In this document: piece after piece, positions 40,951-53,702 of the stretch
Layout: each line of letters starts with the position of its first letter
Numbering within the stretch: position 1 is the stretch's first letter
Assembly: GCF_008831285.2 (NCBI RefSeq)
Contig: NC_045139.1
Span: 21,992,412 to 22,056,411 of the forward strand
Direction: 5' to 3'
Length of the DNA stretch: 64,000 nucleotides
Source: Nymphaea colorata
Taxonomy: Eukaryota; Streptophyta; Magnoliopsida; Nymphaeales; Nymphaeaceae
The notes under the pieces: model-generated
Told to the model about the DNA's origin: nothing
What the model saw: the letters and a program-made list of their open reading frames with translations, nothing else
The model's database searches: none
Position numbers and translations under genes: made by a program

Positions 40951-41739
40951 GTTTCATGTTTAGCGTGTAAATTTGCCTACATTAGTTAATAAAGGCCTTC
41001 ACATATGGATGCAAATTGAAAAACTGCATACAATACATATTGTAAGATTTTTGCATATTGTGAACCATGTTTTGAAAGATATGAAGGATTTGAACAGTGA
41101 AACCATACAGAAACCACATGCTCAAGTAAAATGCCAAACTTCTGTTGACTTGATAAACAGGTGTCTGTAGGTAAAGCGGTTTGTGCTAAATTCTGTCATG
41201 TGCTCATATAGAACCAAAAAGAGGGTAGACTCTCGTCTTGATTCACATCAAAAGATATGCTTGTGTTTTTTCACTTCCCATATTCAATTTTGTGGAAAAC
41301 ACTTTAAATTGTTGGTGCTGAACTATAGGAAATGTATATATGGGAAATGTATGTGTAGTAAATATATATTGGTTCTTATATTACAAAGAAGTTAAAGGCA
41401 TTTCAGAAAAGATTGTTCGGACATAATCGCCTCTTCTACCACTTTGCAGATGTGCCATAAGCTCAAAAAGATGAATGAGAAGAAAAAGAATTTCTTGTCT
41501 GTGCTGAAGTTGAAGAAGAAGATATCCTTGAAGAATTCTATTTACAATTTTTAGATAGCCATCTACAAACATATTCTGGTCTCACAGATTTCAATATAAT
41601 CTTACTTTTATGGCGACCAAATGAATCATCCATTCAGTTCAGAGCTTGGAGTCCAGCTTGTTGACAAAATTCTAGTCTAACCTTCCGTCCTGTGTTGCCA
41701 CAGAAAGGTTGATCTTATATCTTGATGAGGTAACACATG

Positions 41740-43060
41740 CATTAGAAAATTATGGAGTACTGTTGATAAGATCCGAGGCATGTAATTTCTGTAAAGCTTA
41801 TCAAATGCCCCGAAAGTGGGTTCCTAATTATCAAATGAAGGAGACTACTACACTTCCAGTTCAGTTCTATGTTCTTGTCAAGGAGGAAAAAGGTATGAAC
41901 GATAAAAATGTCCACTTTTTTCTCCTTATTTTTCTCTCCATGCGTTATGAGTGAACTGGATGACTCTAGATAACCTTCACCAGTAGTTCCAACCATGACT
42001 GGGATTGGTTGGGCGTGTATTATTGGGTGGTCGACAACACATGGCATTAAGTTTATAGGATCTTTGATAGAGTGATTGCAGCTCTTGCCGTTACCCTTGA
42101 TCACTCTTGCTCTTAGACATTGAAAATTCAGACATGGCTGCAAAATCACACTAGAAGGAAGTTTTCCAAAAGGGCTTTTGGACCAAGAGATATAATTTGG
42201 CAATCTATTTATTAAATACATGGTAATGGAGAAAGCATTGGTCCAAAACATAGGTGGTTCTACTGCCATGTCATTTTGTTGTGTGTGTGTGGACTAGAAA
42301 TTCTGTGAACAATACCACCATTGTTTAAAGCAGACTTGGGAGCCATAAACTCACCTCCACAGTCCGATTGGAAGTACTTAATCTTTCTTCCAAAAAGATT
42401 TTTAGCTTTGTTTTTGAAATCTCTGCAAGCACTAATAACATCATATTTATACACTAAGAAATATATCCAAGTAAACTTAGAGAAAGCATCAATGAAATTA
42501 ACATAATATTTAAATCTATCAATGCTCAAAACAGGTGCAGGCCAGCAAACATTAGAATGAACCAACTCTAAAGGTTATAAACTGAAGTGCAATGATTGAG
42601 AAAAAAAAAGTGCATGCGACTTGCCTTATTGACAATGATTGCACACTTTATTTTCTAACTAACTAGAATATGGTAAACCAAGACACTGGATAGCATGCTA
42701 GACAATGTGGTAGGTTGTGTGACTTAACCAATTGTGCCACTCATCCATTTATGTCTTCTCTCCAAAGAAAACATCTTTATTCTTGACTTGTCTACTTCCA
42801 TCATCAAAGGTGAACCAATAGGGTCCATTATGCGTTGGTCCTCGCATGAGTTTCTTCCTTGACACAAGATCCTTCACAACACAATGTCAGGCCAAAATTC
42901 CATGAAAACATTATTATCATTAGTAAACTTATGGGCATATATCAAGTCTTTCTAATCTTGAGAACATGTAAGACTTCTTGAAGAGCAAACTTGGGACCGT
43001 TATATGTAAAATAAGAATAATTGGAGTTAATAAGAATAATTGGAGTTAAGAATGTGCAAA
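41740..43060 (-). pseudogene. Decayed copia remnant (protease end to integrase)
   Basis: Minus strand. From 42960: FTNDNNVFMEFWPD, a KDLVSRKKLMRG-like stretch with frame changes, the GAG-pre-integrase WHNWLSHTTYHIV with C-x2-C, then LVHSNVCWPAPV, YYVNFIDAFSKFTWIYFL, FQSDCGGEF and YLINRLPN (integrase, catalytic Asp region present but damaged). From about 42130 the similarity fades. It is a different, much older lineage than A-H. No LTR seen. Confidence 0.75.
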
Positions 43061-45858
43061 TCTTACTCATTGCCAACACGAATGCTTTCTTTCTCTCATC
43101 CAGAATTGTGCACTCTGATAGAGCTGAGATTATCAGGACAACCTCTCCTGGACCGACATCCTAATCAACAAGTTCAAACATATGCCTGGTGAGTACTAGA
43201 GAGGTAATAAAACTTTAAAAGAGGAATCATCAGTCAGTGCTTCAGAGAGAGGAACAGAAGAGAAATAAGGGGTAAACTATCAATGAAAGGGATGAATTGG
43301 TAATAAACTGACATCAATACCCGAATACCTACCCTTATCATTGAAGTAGACCCTCGAAGTGGAGGTGTGAATCAAGTTTGAAATCTATTTTAAATCCTTC
43401 AAGTACACATCCCCTTTTATCAAATTGCTGAAAGAAACACACGGACTATAACATCAAAAAATTTGGGGTGTTATAGTTAGTATTTGACAACTTTTGATCA
43501 AATATTGAACCATCTATCTGATACGTTGTTGGAAATCATGTCATAATCAGATTTTTCTAGTGTTCTCTCTCTTTCCTAAAATGAAGAATTGATGAATGGA
43601 CATACGAACTCATTCGTTGAATTTTATTTTGATGAAATTAAATTTGAAGGTGTCAACACCTGCATCGGCCGAATCATTCGAATCAGCCAAATCATGGTCA
43701 AATTGGCCACATTGATCTCCAGTTCGGTTGGAACAGGCCCCAAATCAGTGTCTGAATCAATTGTATCGGCCTCTGATTGGTAGAATAAGTCCCAGAATCG
43801 GTCGAACTACTCAGATCAGCTGAATTGGCAGCCAAACTGATTGTTTCGATCTTGAATCGCTCGAATTGGGTATAGAACTGGATGACCACATCTTGATTTC
43901 AGTCCATCACATCCGACTTGTGAATCTCGTGTCGGATCTGGGACTCACGTTGAACTCATTGTGTCAGCGACTGATTCAAGATTTGAACCCGACTTGTCGA
44001 AGCTCAGTTGACTAGGGCTTGTGCCAAACTCGTCAAATTGTGTCTTGATAGCTGGACTTGTGGCGGACTCGCTAAATCGTGTCTTTTTAGCAAGACTCAT
44101 GTCAAACTCATTGGATGTTGCGTCTTGCATATCCCATGTTGGACGCAACACAACTCGAGTCTAGTCGAGGCATACGACTTGTTCAGTTCGATTGAACCAA
44201 TCAATTCAATCCAAATGGAACTTAAGTAGCTAGTTTGGTTGAATTCATACGAAACTGAGTTTGGTTCAGCCCAAGGCTACCTTCGAACCATAGGCTCGAT
44301 TCTGACTCTGATCTCAAAACACCTTATTTGCCATCCAATTCCCAGGTTCATTCCCAAACCTAGCTGCGTGGAGTTGTCCTATGATGAGGACTAGATTCTC
44401 GCTAGTAGCCTATGTAAGGAGCACTTCCAGAAATGCTTGTTCTTGGAAGTCCATTATTTGAATACCTGAGCCCCTATGCCACCCACTCGACCTTAAGTCC
44501 ATTCACAGAATATGCCGACTACAGGCCATTGTCCATGCCATTTTTCATGTTCAAGTCAAACACTGACGTACCAAATAGTCAAATATCAATCACATCATGC
44601 AGATCAATACAACATAAGTTAATAGAATGTAACCATTCATGGCATACATTGTAACCTAGTTCATTATATGATATATATTACAGCCCGACAAATACCTTTG
44701 CTATCAGATAAACATGTCTATCATATGCTAAAAAGTAAGCAACAATTTGTCATACATTAGAAGTCCTAATCATACAGAAACCGTCACGCTTTCAAGTCTC
44801 TGTTAGGCCCAATGCTAGGTAACAAACATTATTCCCATCAAAGACCATGATTTGACTTTCTCGATTATTCCATGCGTTCCATACCTATAATAAGGAGCCG
44901 GTGTGGTCACATTATAAAATACCAAGCATGAGTGAAGTAATGTAGGTTATTACAGTGCAAATGACCCATGTGCAAGGTGGCGCTGATGTTCATAGTGTAG
45001 TGCAACCTGAATTTGTTATTCAATTGTCTATTGGCCTACGACCTCATGGTATAGAGGACCATGAATTTCTTCCCACTCACAGTCACAGGTCAGACAACCA
45101 TGATTTCATAAGTTAACTGCACTTGCCTTCGTGATCAGCAATATTCGTTTCATCTTCTCTATAGATGGCCGCTTCCCTTCCCTTCCCTTTTATCAATAGA
45201 AGATCACCAGAGGAAGAACTCATACCCAATGGGTGTATACCGATGATGACCAGTCATGCCTAATGGAGTGGGTGGCAACTTGCAAGGTCCACCTATTTTC
45301 TTAAACTTACAAACCTGCAGCTAGGGTGGACAGTGAAAATTCACTAATCCTAGGTATCTGTCACCATCTAAACCTGACTACAATCTCCTCAGTAGAGACC
45401 CACATTTCGTTCACTTAAGGCACAGGCAGAAGTGGTTGGTGGCCACACATGGCCAGCCATGGCGGGCCGTAGCCTAACCACAACTGATCAGCCTATGCAT
45501 CAAGGCCAATCAAGTTAATTGTTCATCAAACATGAATTCTACACATCCTGCTTGGGAAATCTTGATACATATAGACTTAGTGTAGCACCTAGATATTTTT
45601 CCTACAACCACAGCTCACCCAATCATACCCTACACTAGGGCATGAATTAGGGTTAAAAGCAATGAGGCTTCTTAATCCAAACATGAATCGTTTACATTCC
45701 GGCTTGAAATTAACAATTTAACCATCGGTCTAGGTGAATTCCAAAAACACAACATAAAAAAACTTACAGCCTTTGCAACAATATGTGAAAACCCTAATAT
45801 ATCTAAAAAACCATGAGATCGTACCATGCCTAGAGCTGGACATCAAACCGGTCCTTTT

Positions 45859-45897
<39 letters not shown>

Positions 45898-46949
45898 ATT
45901 GTATAATTTTGATAAAATAATATTACAAATAAATTATGAGGCCAACTCAGGCTAACTTGAGCTGGCCCGATACCAAATTCTCGGGCCTGAGTCTGGCCGA
46001 GTACCTAGTAAGTGCCCACCCCTTAGCAGTACCCAAGTCTTGATGCCTTTAGCCGTTTCCTGTCAGCCTTTCCCTATGTCTAGCAGTGTGTTCCTACTCT
46101 CCTTCTCTTAGCTTATTCTTCTTCCATTCTTTCCCTCAATTCCCTTCTCTTTTCTCTCCTCAAGGGAGGCATGTTTTTTTTTGCATGACCCCACCCCTTT
46201 CCTCTATTTAAAAGTAGTTTAAGGAGGTGGATGGGCTGGAGCCCATGTCTCCGCTAAAGGTGGCATCAAATTACACTCAATCAAGATTAATTTGTTTCAT
46301 CATGGTGCCTAATTAATCAGTCATTAACATGTATTACGTGGCTTATAATCCTGCTTAATGTCTCTAACGCCATCATTAACAAATTACTAATATATCCATG
46401 GCTTCATCGCAATTTCATCCATGCCTGTACCTAATTATATCTATTTCCTTGTCCTGTATTCTTTTCCATGTCCCCTGGACGTACTTGGGCTTTCACTGAG
46501 CTTACATGACCTGGTTTTCTCCCAAACTGGACCATTAGTTTAACCAAGATCTGCCTCTTCCTACTAGATCTTGTCCCAGGGATGAAAATCATGGTATGAA
46601 GAAACGCTACCAAGTTGAAATTAGATATCAAAAATCACTTCGAAAGGCATGATGGAAAAGCAAACTGGGCACACCTAGAATGAGGGGCATTACAAGAATA
46701 CCCACGAAAGAGAGAGGATGCCCGACAAGCATTGAACATGTGACACATCCTATGATCCTTTGGCAAGAGGTCCATAAATACAAACATGAGAGAGAAACCT
46801 CCAATATTTCTTCGCTTAGAAAGCAGGATGAGGAATTAATATAGGAAATATGAAAAATGAAATGGAAAAAATAGAAAGAAGGAGACAAGAAGAGATTCGC
46901 AAAGTGATGGGTGAAACAACTTAAGCATGAGATTTAAACATTAAAACTT
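43061..46949. other. No gene recognised
   Basis: 43600-44300 has loosely repeated words such as GAATCAGC/TCGGTTGAAT without a clear unit. A compound microsatellite, about ten AC then nine AT units, lies at 45860-45898. Nothing resembles a protein or RNA gene. Confidence 0.4.
45860..45898. repeat. (AC)n(AT)n microsatellite
   Basis: Uninterrupted AC repeat 45860-45880 followed by AT repeat to 45898. Confidence 0.95.
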
Positions 46950-48720
46950 TGGATAAATGCATGTTTTTAAGATTTAGAATATGATGACTTCACACATCAT
47001 CACCAGTCCTTGCAATCGAGATGGACTGCCTCTTTGGACTCCTTTTAATTTCTTGATGTGACACATCTGCCTGTCCACTCATCTATGGGTGGTAAGGGTT
47101 GCAAATTTTATAGTGCATGGAATACTTCTTCAACAAGGAAGCAACTTGCATGTTCTTAAAGTACTTGTCACTGTCAGTAATGATCACTTGTGGATATTAG
47201 AATGGCTGAAAATGTTGTGCTTCAGGAATTTTAACACCAATTTATGGTAGTTTGTCTTGGTTTCCACAGCCTCAACCCACTTAGACGGGTAATCCACCAT
47301 GACGAAAATGTACAACTTGCCAAATAATGAGAGAAACTATCTGATAAAATCAATACATCAATTGTGGAGGCACCATCTCACACTTCGACACGTTCCCAGT
47401 CTGTTGGCACTGTATAAAGTGCAAACAAACTTTGAAACAAATCATTGTTAGTTGTTACCCGATAAAAATCTCATTCAAGAACCTTTGTTGCAGCCTTGTG
47501 GCTACTAAAGTAGCCTCCACAAGCTAGGGAATGACAACAACAGCTGGGATCTCTTCCTTTATATCACCTGGTCCTCATAGTATTTAATAGATCTTTTTCA
47601 TCCCAATGGAAATGCATGCAAGATTGTGGACCTTCTTAGTCTTGATCCAGTGTGTATTCAGCTCCTTCACCATGAGATAGTTGATAACATTATCATACCA
47701 AGGTAAACAGCCAAACTATACTACATTGAGCTGCTTATGTGATAAACTGTCTCTGATTAGCATGTTGTGTGATGACTTCACGATTAGGCAAAAAAAATGG
47801 TTGTGTTCCCACAGTTTCACCTCCTTTATTGTCTTGAATCTCGATATCAAGCACTTAGAATAGCATGACCTGCCACACTATGGGTTTAGTGAACTTGTTA
47901 AATGGAAACTTCAACGTTGCATGGTCAAGGGAGATAACAACTTTTGACCAAAAAATATAGAACCTAAACTTATCAAGAGCAAAAACAACTGCAAGCAATT
48001 CCTGTTCAATGGCTATGTAATTCATGTCACATTCAAGGCCTTGCTCCCATAATAAATCATGTAGGTTCCTCGTGTCAATGCTTTGCCTTAGAATTGCTCC
48101 CACAACATAGTATGATGCAGTGCTCATTACCTGACATGTTTGTGTCCAAATAACAAAATGTCAAACACGAAGCAATGACTAAGGCATCATTTCGAATGTC
48201 GAATGCTGTCAAATTCCTTCCCCAAAATGAAAGGGCTTCTCTTGCGACGATAAGGCAAAAAAATTGTCTATATAATTTGATAAATTCTTTCATGAACCCC
48301 CTCTAAAAACTACCATACCTAAGAAAGGAACACACTACTTTAACAAAATGTCTCCTCATACCCTTTTAGAGCTATCTCAACTTTGTGGGGACGGTCACCA
48401 AATGATAAGCTATATGTAGAAAAGTTGCCCACAAGGATCTCAAAGACATCATTAATAATGTTTGGGAAGATAGACATCATGCACTTTTGGAACGTAGTTG
48501 AGGCATTGCGCAGCCTAAAAGGCATATTATGAAAAGCAATGGTGCCAAATGGGCGGGTGAACTTTGTATTCTCTTATATTCTTTTGGGTGGATCATGACT
48601 TGACTATGGCTGGAGTATCCATTGAGGACATACTAGTACATATGCCCATGCAGCTAATTTCTCTAAAATATGGTCAACAAAAGGAAGCGAGATATATCGT
48701 GACTTATAAGATTTTTGTGA
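46950..48720 (-). pseudogene. Ty3/gypsy pol remnant (RT-RNase H-integrase)
   Basis: Minus strand, in many frames: RT with SRYISLPFVDHILEKLA (near 48700), MPFRLRNASTTFQKCMMSIF (48525), RNase H SYYVVGAILRQSID and YIAIEQELLAVVFALDKFRF (48110-47960), LDHATLKFPFNKF, then integrase zinc region CQQTGNVSKCEM near 47400 and FVMVDYPSKWVEAVETK-like DNA near 47300-47230. The RT-RH-IN order marks Ty3/gypsy; wording is like the Athila/Tat group. Many stops; long dead. Confidence 0.75.
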
Positions 48721-50727
48721 TAAAACACTTTTAACAAAGCATATTTGCATGAAAGCAAATGGAAGTCATGCACCAATTTAATTTTTCAACTTTGACAGTA
48801 GTGGCAAATTGGGTTCAACCAGGAAACAAGATCGACTAAAGATCAAGAATTGAATTCAACTCAATTAATACTTAGAATAAGAGTGTTCATGTGAAACCAT
48901 CAAAACATGCACATAAATCAAACCAACAATTATGAACCAACATAGGGTCCTTTGTAGATATTTGCTACGGATTCTGCTACCAAATCTTTAACATGTGACT
49001 CAATTCTCAGCTCCAAGTCTTTGGACAGTAGGGGGTATTTAAGGACACTTAAGAATACAGAAAAACAAAGTTATAAAAAAGAACAAGAAAACAAAATAAC
49101 TAACCGATCGAAATTGCCCATATACAATGCAGAAATATGGTACAAGGACAGGTTTGTGAATTGTGGGAGTTTTAAGGGCCAAAGCGTGTTCAAGTAGACA
49201 AAATTGCATTCATTAGAAAGCTGACATATGTAAAAATCAAACCCAATTAGTAGAACCCAAAATCCTTGACAAATTTCGAGACGTGAATGTTATAAGATCA
49301 ACCAAGTTTTCCCCACAAGTTCATCAATGCAAAAAAAATAATTTAAAAATATCTCCCAAAACCCTATCAAATTAAGTCCAAATCAAATGAAATTTGATAC
49401 GGACAAACCCAGTGAAAAAAATTGAAACTGAAAATCAATAAATATCCACTTGATAATTCATCAGCGACTTGACTGAAATTCTATCTAAATCAGGTTTGTA
49501 GTAGAATTTGAAAGATGCCATACTTGTCGAACTAAATAGGGGCTTCCAACCTAATTCTAACCCAATCAATTCATCTATATGTAGCGTCCTTTTCTTTCAT
49601 TCAATGAGTTTGAAGGGAATCCTAAGCTTCAAATCTCATGTATTAGCTGATGTTAGCATTAACTAATCGAGTTATCCCTGAATTGATATGATGAACTAGG
49701 GCTGCATGATGAGTTGAGCCAGCTCAATTGTAATGATAAATTAGCTGAACAAATAGAAACTAAACAAGTTAAATGACTTAATGAGTTAAAAGAAATGATA
49801 CATGCTTAACAAAAACAAGTTAAATGAGTTGAGATCAACATTGTATCGTCGAGTCTAGTTCGAGCTCAACATTGTATCGCCAAGTTGAGCCTGAGCTCAA
49901 TTTTTCTAAGTTGAGTCGAATTGAGATCGAGCTCACCCAGTTCAAGCTCGACTCGGCTCGTGCGCAGCCCTAATATGAACCCAAACATTTTTCTTTCCTT
50001 TTTTTTATTGTTTAATTAACTAATTCATTTTTCAATTATCAAAACAGAAATTAAGCTCATTCACCTTAGAGTCCCAATGCAATTAAAACTTGCTTGTCAA
50101 GTATGCATCCCATTCACTTATTTTTTATTCTAACTTTTCATATTCCTTTTGCAAAGAGTAGCATGTAACAAAGTCACCAAACTCTTCCTTCCCCCTACCA
50201 TCCTCCATCCTTCTAAGTTCTAACTCCCTTATGCATTGTTGAGTACGAGTGAATAATACCATTGCTTAGTAAATCAAACAGTTGGTGGCATTCAACAAAA
50301 TGGAAGAGAGAGTGAGAGAAGTGTGTGTGAGAGGAGTGAACATAGCGTTATCTCATTATCCCAACAATATTTAATTATCTTATAAATATTATCATACACT
50401 TATATTTAGTGTTATCTCATATTATTATCTTATAAATATTTTATTATTTCATAAAGATTATCTCATATTTATATTTAGCATTATCTTAATACATATGTCC
50501 GTTATCTTATTATCTCGTAAACATTTTATTATATCTTATAAACATTATCTTATACTCATATTTAACGTTATCTCATATATCCGTTTGTCCGATATTTTAT
50601 TATTTCATAAATTTTTTGTTATTTTATAAATATTATTTCTTACTTATTTGTTATTTTATATTTATTTATTATATGTAATGTTTGAATATGGAAATAAATA
50701 TATGTATCTCCATCGTTCATGCCTCTG
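48721..50727. other. A+T-rich DNA, no gene recognised
   Basis: Apart from the MITE at 49697-49972, there is an A+T-rich stretch at 50340-50700 built from loose repeats of TTATCTCATATTTATATTTAGC and TTATAAATATT. No ORF of note. Confidence 0.4.
49697..49972. mobile_element. Small hAT-type MITE (276 bp)
   Basis: Ends TAGGGCTGC on both sides (inverted); flanks TGATGAAC (49689-49696) and ATATGAAC (49973-49980) match at six of eight bases. Inside, repeats around GAGCTCGA/AGTTGAGC. TAGGG ends and an 8-bp duplication are hAT features. Confidence 0.6.
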
Positions 50728-51241
50728 CACGTGAAACTTTCACTACACACGTGGCCGGAGATATCCCATATTTATTTGATATTTTATATTTACTCAATGT
50801 TTGACGATAAATGTAAATATGATAAAAGTAAATAAGTATATTTCAGTTGTTCATGCCTTCGCACGTGAAACTTACACGACACACGTGACGGGAGACGGTA
50901 GAGAGAAAAAATGCGCGGGAAAAGGTTTTTGCCTGGAGAACAACAAAACCCTTCAGGTCGACCGTCCCTTCCAGTTTCCTTCCATTTTCCCCTAACTCAT
51001 TTGTTCGTCCCAAGAAAACCTAATTCCTCTAACACGTCATCGGTTTCCTTTTTACTGTTTGTCTCATTTTGTACAGTTCCTGCTCTGCGGTTCTTCCTAG
51101 AGCCAGGGGAAGAGTGGTAGTGGAGCGTCTATCCTTCGTCTGCTGTTGAATTTTTCTGTCCGATCTGAATTCGTGGGTCTGGTGTTTCTGCTGTGCGTTT
51201 TCCATCTAGGGATCGGATTTTCGATTTCATAGAGAGACAGA
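50728..51241 (+). promoter_or_regulatory. TIMELESS upstream region with G-boxes and E2F site
   Basis: CACGTG occurs at 50728, 50748, 50862 and 50882; the pairs are 20 bp apart and repeat with a period of 134 bp, so a promoter piece has been duplicated. The second in each pair is in ACACGTG(G/A)C, like an ABA-response element. A perfect E2F-type site, GCGGGAAA (TTTCCCGC on the other strand), is at 50915-50922 in GCGCGGGAAAA. E2F sites mark S-phase genes, which fits TIMELESS. No clear TATA box; the start of transcription probably lies between 50930 and 51150. Confidence 0.55.
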
Positions 51242-51326
51242 ATGGATTTGGACGGCTTGTCGCTCGTTTGCAACGGTCTTGGGTTTGATAGAGATGGCGC
51301 GTACCATCTCCATCAATTTTGCTTAG
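51242..51326 (+). CDS. TIM: TIMELESS homolog, exon 1
   Basis: ATG 51242 gives MDLDGLSLVCNGLGFDRDGA, then YHLHQFCL, the usual start of plant TIMELESS proteins. The donor is at 51327 (TTAG|GTACAA), phase 1, joining G to AG of exon 2 (Glu). TIMELESS partners with TIPIN in the replication fork protection complex and acts in the nucleus in replication, checkpoint signalling and cohesion; that is known for the family in animals and yeast, with a homolog known in Arabidopsis. I chose this ATG because the protein start aligns with the family and no upstream in-frame ATG extends it sensibly. Confidence 0.85.
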
Positions 51327-51429
51327 GTACAACGATCCTCTCGCGGCTTGTTTGGATTTTTACTTGATCCTTTTTTGGCAACGGAAGCTCATCTCTTGAG
51401 ATGTGAATCCTTTCGACGAGAAAACGCAG

Positions 51430-51582
51430 AGAATATGAAGGACTTGCAAAGATTCCTGAGGAGGGATAATCCGCAGACAAGAGACGTGTTTAAGCAGGTC
51501 TGCAGGTTCAACACGGTGGCGGTTGATTTGGTTCCAATCATTGAGCAGCATAACGACGACCGTGATCTGCTGATGACAGCAG
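51430..51582 (+). CDS. TIM: TIMELESS homolog, exon 2
   Basis: After acceptor ACGCAG|AG, reads ENMKDLQRFLRRDNPQTRDV, FKQVCRFNTVAVDLVPIIEQ and HNDDRDLLMTA: the strongly conserved N-terminal TIMELESS domain. Donor at 51583 (GCAG|GTATTG), phase 1. Intron 1 is 103 bp. The frame upstream is open too, but only this acceptor keeps phase with exon 1 and matches the family. Confidence 0.92.
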
Positions 51583-52322
51583 GTATTGAATATTTGCTAT
51601 ACTTCCTGAGACAATTTTATGCGATACGGGGTTTGATAGCTTAATGCTACTTGCTGTTGAATTGTAAAACTGCATGTCATCACATACGAATTGTGCCTGA
51701 AAGATTGAATTGCCTTGTACGGTCTGTGTTTCTGGGCAGTATAATTAATAAGTCTTGTAAATGAAGCATGTATCTGAACTAGAAGGGAATTTGACAGAAC
51801 TGGGAAGGGGCCCTGACACGTGGATATTCATGAGATCGCACCTACTCGTAGTCTCTTGCAGGCGGAGCCTGCTGGCACTTGCCAGGATAATGGTTCTTGA
51901 GATGCAACAGCGGTTGACATCAGAGGTTTTACATTGTCGGGGAGTTAACCAAGATTGGCGGGTCAAAGTAGAAAGGCCGGTGTCCCCTACTTTGAGAGTG
52001 GAGTCCCTGTTTATCAGGTGTTTCGACTTTCAATTAAGAAAATACTGCTACTCCATGCGGTGCCTTAGCTAGTTACGACTGCACAAGCTCTTCAATCTTG
52101 TTTCATTTTATGTGCTGTAACAAATTGCAAATGAAAATATCCCAATCCTCCAACTAATGAAAGCCACACTAAAATTATCTTTGACATCTAAAATAGAATT
52201 ACGAAAATCTTGAAGAAGTGTCATTTCCTGATGGAAGATTGGGTAGTTGATGCCTCGTTTAGACCTTTCAGTGATGTCTTAAGTAGAGGTGTTTATGAGG
52301 TAGTCTCTTTTTGGATGTGCAG

Positions 52323-52482
52323 TGAAGGTTTTGGTGTTCATGACCATGCCTGTCGATCCTATGTCTGATGATATCGCACAACAAATTGAGTATTTGTGGA
52401 ACTTAAAGGCTTCCTTAACGCGAAAGGATGTAGTGGTTGCGATGGCATCACTTTTAGAGGAACCACTGGAGCACTTGGACAG
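52323..52482 (+). CDS. TIM: TIMELESS homolog, exon 3
   Basis: Acceptor GTGCAG|TG (intron 2 of 740 bp). Reads VKVLVFMTMPVDPMSDDIAQ, QIEYLWNLKASLTRKDVVVA, MASLLEEPLEHLDR, continuing the TIMELESS domain without a gap. Donor AG|GTAAGC at 52483. The next expected exon is not found in the remaining 11.5 kb of the window, so either intron 3 is very long or the gene is cut. All three exons are free of stops and splice sites are sound, so this part looks functional. Confidence 0.92.
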
Positions 52483-53702
52483 GTAAGCAATATTTAATAT
52501 AGGTTTGTTTTCTTATGGTGCTTGATTGATTTCGGAAGCATTTGAGAAATCTTAGTGTGACATGAAAATTGACTTGGTTAGTCCTGTTTGACTGCCACAT
52601 ACATGTAGTCCTTCCTGTAGAAGAAAGAGCTAAACTATTTGTATCCTAATAGTCCACATGAAACTTTGCTGATGTCAACTATGAAATTAAATTTTATCTT
52701 CTCATTGATGCATAAATTTCATGACGTTTGCCTTTTCACGTACTTTGCTTACTGCTTTGTAGATATGGTATTCTTCTTGATCTAATCTGTAAATACACGA
52801 GTCTACACAAATATGTGTCCACATGTTTGTTTTGGACTAGTTTCCACTTTCCATGTTGCTTGGCCATGTAACAACCATTTGCTTAACAGAATCTATAAAC
52901 TTCACATATACCTTATTGATTTTTGCAAAAGATCTAAGCACATAAGTGAAACTATGGGATTTGCTACTATCTGCTCATTGTACGCTATGTCATCAATGGC
53001 TTGCCTAGGTTCGCAGGCTTAGCTGATCGCCTGTTCCTAGGCAACCTACCACTTGAGAATGCCTAGGACATTACCTATGATGCCTAGGTTCTAAATAGCC
53101 TAAGATTTTTTCTTTGAAAACTCAAGTTCTCATTCATTGTTTTTACTTCACATTTTTTTTTCTTCTTTTGGCAACCCTTTTCTTCTTCTGTTGCAGGTTT
53201 TTTCTTCACTTTTTTGTTGTTGCTGTGATTTTGCATTAAAAGTATGCGTGTGTACGCATGCATCCTTATATATATATGCAAATTGGAGTTAATATATATA
53301 TATATATATATATATGCATGTATGATGTATTATGTTAGTATTTTTCTTGTTTACTGAAATTATAATACGAGAAAGTTTTACAGCAATGTTTTACAATAAT
53401 TCAAATAACTAAGCATAGTCCTGCCTGGTCTGCAAGTTATAGGCTCATGATATCTAATTGCCTAGGCTGTGCAGCCTGTGCCTAATGCTGTATACATATA
53501 TATCTAAAACTTACTGGGATAGTGTGTATTTATTTAAATAATTAAATGATTTTTCTATTATTTTGACAATCTTTGTGTGACTAGACGTGATTGTATATTT
53601 AGTGTTGCATTTTATTAGCTTTTATATTTTTCTTTTTTACTTTTGATACTGCTTAAAGCCTTGAAGCACATAGTCCAGCTTAGGCACACCTAGGCTCTAG
53701 AT
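52483..53702. other. Intron 3 of TIMELESS or flanking DNA; no gene
   Basis: Ordinary A+T-rich DNA, T-rich at 53100-53230, with an AT microsatellite at 53291-53315. No further exon recognised. Confidence 0.5.

Larger units (their letters stand above)
40223..41739. other. No gene recognised; two hairpins
   Basis: Flanking DNA of the nest. No ORF here resembles a protein. Inverted repeats at 40474-40537 and 40848-40950 are listed separately. Confidence 0.4.

Noticed and set aside
45836-46023. Possible MITE with ends like TAGAGCTGGACA and TAAGGGGTGGGCAC
   Set aside because: The ends only partly match as inverted repeats and I found no 8-bp duplication.
51761-52072. 103-codon open frame in intron 2 of TIMELESS
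   Set aside because: No recognisable domain, lies between two secure exons, and has no splice signals that keep the phase.
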